Part shown: positions 61,005 through 64,000 of the stretch, one piece after another
Position numbering within the stretch: the first letter of the stretch is position 1
Layout: each line of letters begins with the position of its first letter
From: DASTEQ01 sp040905185
GTDB taxonomy: Bacteria > Chloroflexota > Limnocylindria > QHBO01
Reading direction: 5' to 3'
DNA length: 64,000 bases
Assembly (NCBI GenBank): GCA_040905185.1
Contig: JBBDRZ010000007.1
Location: forward strand, 62,001 to 126,000
Program-made: the position numbers and the translations under genes
The notes under the pieces: model-generated
The model's database searches: none
The model's input: only the letters and a program-made list of their open reading frames with translations
Told to the model about the DNA's origin: nothing

Positions 61005-61514
61005 ATGTCCACGCCGGAACCCGTCCGACACACGATCGAAATCCCGGACCAGGTGGAGTACGGGGCTGACGAACCGGAGTCCGCGCCATCGGCCGCGACC
61101 TGGAGCGATGTCGACGCGCGGCTACGTACTGAGCGCTATTTCTGGCTGGTCGTGATCCGCCCCGATGGACGCCCGCACGCGGTGGCGGTGTGGGGCATCT
61201 GGGAGGACGGGTGCCTGTGGTTCACCATGAGCCCCCGGACGCGAACAGCCCGTCACCTGGCCCGCGATCCACGCGTGTTGGTGCACCTGCCAGACGCGGC
61301 AAATGCGGTCGTCCTGGAAGGGGAGGCACGGCAGGCGGCACCGGCGACGGTCCCGATCAGTGTCATCGACCGGTACGAGGCCGCGTACGGCTGGCGGCTC
61401 GACCCTGCCGACCCCCAGATGCCGTATTTCGCGGTCCGGACGGCGCTGGTCCGAGCCTGGAGCGCGGCTGACGTGCGGGGAACCGCGACCCGCTGGGATC
61501 TGCTCAGCGGCTGA
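61005..61514 (+). CDS. Pyridoxamine 5'-phosphate oxidase-fold protein (FMN/F420 binding)
   Basis: 169 residues from ATG 61005 with SD GGAAGGG. Split-barrel flavin fold: TERYFWLVVIRPDGRPHAVAV, WFTMSPRTRTARHLARDPRV. Such proteins bind FMN, F420 or haem and reduce varied substrates. A -10 TAGTAT at 60958-60963 could drive it. Converges with tmk, overlapping its end by 11 nt. Confidence 0.8.
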   Translation: MSTPEPVRHTIEIPDQVEYGADEPESAPSAATWSDVDARLRTERYFWLVVIRPDGRPHAVAVWGIWEDGCLWFTMSPRTRTARHLARDPRVLVHLPDAANAVVLEGEARQAAPATVPISVIDRYEAAYGWRLDPADPQMPYFAVRTALVRAWSAADVRGTATRWDLLSG

Positions 61515-62148
61515 ACAGGGGCTGAACGAGCGCGCGGATGGCTGCGTCCGTGTCGTCGACCGATCCGGAGGCGTCCAGGACCCGGTACCGATCCGGCTCG
61601 GCCGCGGCCAGATCGAGGTAGGTGCGGCGCACGCGCTCGAAGAAGGCGGCGCTCTCCGTGTCTTCGAACCGGTTCCATCGGTCGCGCCGCTTGCGCCCGA
61701 GGCCGATCTCGACCGGCACGTCCAGGAGGATGGTGAGATCCGGCTTCAACCCCCCCGTGGCAAACGCCTGGAGGTCCCGCAGGGCGTCCATGTCGAGGCC
61801 GTAGCCGCCACCCTGGTAGGCCATGGACGAGTCCAGGTAGCGGGCACACACCACCCACTCGCCGCGCTCGAGGGCGGGGAGGATGCGGCGCGCCACGTGC
61901 TGGGCGCGGCCGGCGGCGAACAGGAGCGCATCGGCCTTGGGATCAAGGTCATCGGAGAGCGTCCGGATGTGGAGGAGGAGACGCCGAATCTCCTCGCCGA
62001 CCGGAGTTCCGCCTGGTTCGGCGGTCAGGGTCGTCGGCACGCCTCGGGTGCGGAGCCACTCGGCCAGATGGCGGGCGGCGGTGCTCTTGCCGCTGCCTTC
62101 GGGACCCTCCAGGGTGATGAACACGCCGCGGTTCGCCCCGCGGCTCAT
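61504..62148 (-). CDS. tmk: Thymidylate kinase
   Basis: 214 residues. Phosphorylates dTMP to dTDP. P-loop LEGPEGSGKSTAARHLAEWL, the DR-like ARYLDSSMAYQGGG substrate block, and ILLDVPVEIGLGRKRRD with the LID region. Seven bases after the SpoIIIAA/R3H gene. Confidence 0.96.
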   Translation of the reverse strand: MSRGANRGVFITLEGPEGSGKSTAARHLAEWLRTRGVPTTLTAEPGGTPVGEEIRRLLLHIRTLSDDLDPKADALLFAAGRAQHVARRILPALERGEWVVCARYLDSSMAYQGGGYGLDMDALRDLQAFATGGLKPDLTILLDVPVEIGLGRKRRDRWNRFEDTESAAFFERVRRTYLDLAAAEPDRYRVLDASGSVDDTDAAIRALVQPLFSR

Positions 62149-62155
62149 CGCGCGT

Positions 62156-63883
62156 TCAGCGCCAGGCGCGCCCCTCGTCGGGGAGGAGCTGAACCCGGCG
62201 GTTCGGCTCGCTGCCCCGCGAGCGGCTCATGAGGTTGTGCTGCTCGGCCATCTGGTGCTGCAGGCGCCGGACGTACGCGTTCTGAGGCGCCAGCTCCATC
62301 GATCGGCCGCTCTCCTGGACCAGGCCGATGGCCTCCGCCGTCTCCCGCAGGGCGGCCTCCTGGGGATTGGCCTCCAGCTCGTACAGGTTGGCGAGCATGG
62401 ACTCCATCTGGAGCAGCGTGTTCGTCTTGAGCACGAACAGCGGGGTGCCGCCCGCCTCCGCGTCGCGCAGGGCCGGGGGCTTGCGGCGGTAGTAGGTCCG
62501 CAGGGTGATGACCGCATCCGATTCCTCCATGTCGCGCGCCACGGTCACCGGAACGCCCAGCTCGCGAACCGCCTGCTCCAGGCGCTTGCGGCTGACTCCA
62601 TACGGGAACACGGCCATGGGCCGCATGCTCGCCACACGCGTTTCGCGCTCGCGGACGGTCGTGGCCTGGGCCACGTCCGAGGAAACGTCTGATGCGAGCA
62701 TCGCCTCCTCGATCGACCCCTGACCCCGCCCACCGGGGAGCGGCTGGAGCCCGGACAGGCCGGTGCGCCGGGTGAACGTGCCGTGCCCGCCAGGCTCAGG
62801 AGTCAGGAACATCGAGCTGTTGGAGGCGGCCTCGTGGATCCGGTAGTCGTACTTGGTCGCGGCGCGCACCTCCCCGGCCTCGTCCCGCCATCGCGACTCG
62901 GGCGGCACCATGTGGCCGCGCAGGATGGCGTCCACCGTCTCGGCCACGCTGCGGTGGACGATGACCCGGTCGCGCTCCACGATCTCGACCACCACGTCGA
63001 ACGTCGGCGGCGCCTTGCGCTCCAGCACGCTCTTCTGGGTCCCGCGCCGGCGGGCCTCCTCGTCTCCCAGGGTCACGGTCTGGATCCCGCCGATCAGGTC
63101 GGACAGGGTCGGGTTGAGCATGAGGTTGTCCAGCGTGTTGCCGTGGGCGGTGCCCACCAGCTGGACACCTCGCTCGGCAATGGTCCGGGCCGCGATGGCT
63201 TCCAGCTCGGTCCCGATCTCGTCGATGACGATGACTTCGGGCATGTGGTTCTCGACCGCCTCGATCATCACCGCGTGCTGCTCGGTGGGGGTCCGGACCT
63301 GCATCCGCCGCGCGTCACCAATCCCCGGATGCGGGATGTCCCCGTCGCCCGCGATCTCGTTGGAGGTGTCGACCACCACCACCCGCTTGCCCAGGTCGTC
63401 GGCCAGGACACGCGCCACTTCGCGCAACATGGTCGTCTTGCCGATCCCCGGCCGGCCCAGGATCAGCAGGCTCTGCCCCGCCTCCACGATGTCGCGGATG
63501 ATGTCGATGGTCCCGAACACGGCCCGCCCGATGCGGCAGGTCAGGCCCACCACCTTGCCGGACCGATTCCGGATGGCGCTGATCCGATGCAGGGTGCGCT
63601 CGATGCCGGCCCGGTTGTCGTCGCCGAAGGCACCGATGCGGTCCACGACCCAGCCGATATCGGCCTCGGTGACTTCCCGCTCCAGCAGGAGCTCCTCACC
63701 GTGCGTGAAGCGGGCCTCCGGCCGGCGGCCCAGGTCCAGGACGACCTCCAGCAGGTCGGCCCGCGACCCCAAGCCGCGGACGCGCTCGATGATCTCCGGG
63801 GGCAGCGCCTCCAGCAGGGCCTCGAGGTCGTCGGTGGTTTCGAGTTTCGCCACGCGCTTCTCCGCGCTCCGTTGCCTGCTCAA
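62156..63883 (-). CDS. SpoIIIAA-like AAA ATPase with R3H domain (Ycf45-type)
   Basis: 575 residues from TTG 63883, overlapping the upstream stop (TTGA). Walker A LILGRPGIGKTTMLREVARV (about 138), Walker B EVIVIDEIGTELEA, and a sensor region GTAHGNTLDNL define the SpoIIIAA/Ycf45 ATPase. After a low-complexity linker come a repeat-like nucleic-acid-binding part and a C-terminal R3H-like end (NAYVRRLQHQMAEQHNLMS ... SEPNRRVQLLP), similar to the end of Jag. Likely a ring ATPase acting on single-stranded nucleic acid; its biology is not established. Confidence 0.88.
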   Translation of the reverse strand: MSRQRSAEKRVAKLETTDDLEALLEALPPEIIERVRGLGSRADLLEVVLDLGRRPEARFTHGEELLLEREVTEADIGWVVDRIGAFGDDNRAGIERTLHRISAIRNRSGKVVGLTCRIGRAVFGTIDIIRDIVEAGQSLLILGRPGIGKTTMLREVARVLADDLGKRVVVVDTSNEIAGDGDIPHPGIGDARRMQVRTPTEQHAVMIEAVENHMPEVIVIDEIGTELEAIAARTIAERGVQLVGTAHGNTLDNLMLNPTLSDLIGGIQTVTLGDEEARRRGTQKSVLERKAPPTFDVVVEIVERDRVIVHRSVAETVDAILRGHMVPPESRWRDEAGEVRAATKYDYRIHEAASNSSMFLTPEPGGHGTFTRRTGLSGLQPLPGGRGQGSIEEAMLASDVSSDVAQATTVRERETRVASMRPMAVFPYGVSRKRLEQAVRELGVPVTVARDMEESDAVITLRTYYRRKPPALRDAEAGGTPLFVLKTNTLLQMESMLANLYELEANPQEAALRETAEAIGLVQESGRSMELAPQNAYVRRLQHQMAEQHNLMSRSRGSEPNRRVQLLPDEGRAWR

Positions 63884-64000
63884 TTGACCGCCGGCACCAT
63901 CGCCGGTTGGCGTGCCGTGGCCCGCACCTCGCGAACCAGCAGGGTGACTCGCCCCACCGGGGCGAAGGCCGCGTCCGCCCCGGCCTGCAGCCCGGCCGAT
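63880..64000 (-). CDS. C-terminal fragment of an unidentified protein
   Basis: The frame enters from the window edge and ends at TGA 63880-63882, giving a 39-residue tail that reads AGLQAGADAAFAPVGRVTLL and ends MVPAVN. It overlaps the start of the R3H ATPase gene. No family can be named from the fragment. Confidence 0.5.
   Translation of the reverse strand, partial: SAGLQAGADAAFAPVGRVTLLVREVRATARQPAMVPAVN

Overview
High-GC bacterial chromosome, gene-dense, with almost no mobile DNA. The mix suggests a Chloroflexota lineage, possibly near Limnocylindria/Ellin6529; this is inferred from gene content, not from a marker search. Monoderm-type traits: rpmH-rnpA-yidD-yidC-jag, tmk near a DarA-type c-di-AMP receptor, secA next to prfB, and no LPS genes. 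Actinobacteria-like traits: an inositol-lipid/mannoside operon, a dciA-like gene after recF, and a polyprenol-mannose/PMT pair. One shared theme is a -10 hexamer placed only 6-14 nt before the start codon, which implies many leaderless or near-leaderless mRNAs.

Layout. 1-9.3 kb (+): secA, a small Cys-rich protein, prfB with its programmed +1 frameshift, ftsEX, an S41 peptidase, a micro-ORF leader, smpB, tmRNA and a four-helix membrane protein. 9.3-12.6 kb (-): hypothetical, jag, yidC, yidD, rnpA, rpmH. 12.9-20 kb (+): dnaA, a DnaA-box-bearing gap (oriC candidate), dnaN, recF, dciA-like, a PP2C-like pseudophosphatase/propeller protein, and a bifunctional-nuclease family protein. 20-26.7 kb: a Dol-P-mannose-synthase-like GT2 facing a 1520-residue double GT-C protein (O-mannosyltransferase with an inserted propeller-like domain), then a PspC/LiaF-like envelope-stress pair.

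26.8-33.9 kb looks like a defence or resistance segment: a truncated SDR gene, TetR, a rifampicin-phosphotransferase-like dikinase, then a promoter/leader-peptide/terminator array ahead of an ABC exporter and two tandem-GNAT acetyltransferases. 34.2-40.3 kb (-) is one overlapping operon: ArsR regulator, phosphatidylinositol-phosphate synthase, inositol-1-phosphate synthase, two PatA-like acyltransferases, a PHP phosphoesterase and a PimA-like mannosyltransferase, i.e. nearly the whole route to acylated phosphatidylinositol mannosides. A divergent ABC pair with a degenerate ATPase follows.

41.9-58.8 kb (-) holds respiratory complex I in the order nuoA-B-C-D-H-[I/E fusion]-F-[G-like fusion], a PAS/metallo-hydrolase pair, then nuoJ-K-L-M-N and a sortase-like protein. 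Membrane subunits look normal. The electron-input module is rebuilt: NuoI is split between two fusion proteins, a GltD-like flavoprotein sits inside the NuoG-like chain, and NuoE and NuoF have lost cysteine ligands. Three nuo genes appear to start at CTG. 58.9-64 kb: NTP-transferase-related protein, DinB-like protein, DarA, a PPOX-fold flavoprotein, tmk and a SpoIIIAA/R3H ATPase. I see no rRNA, tRNA, CRISPR or intact insertion sequence.
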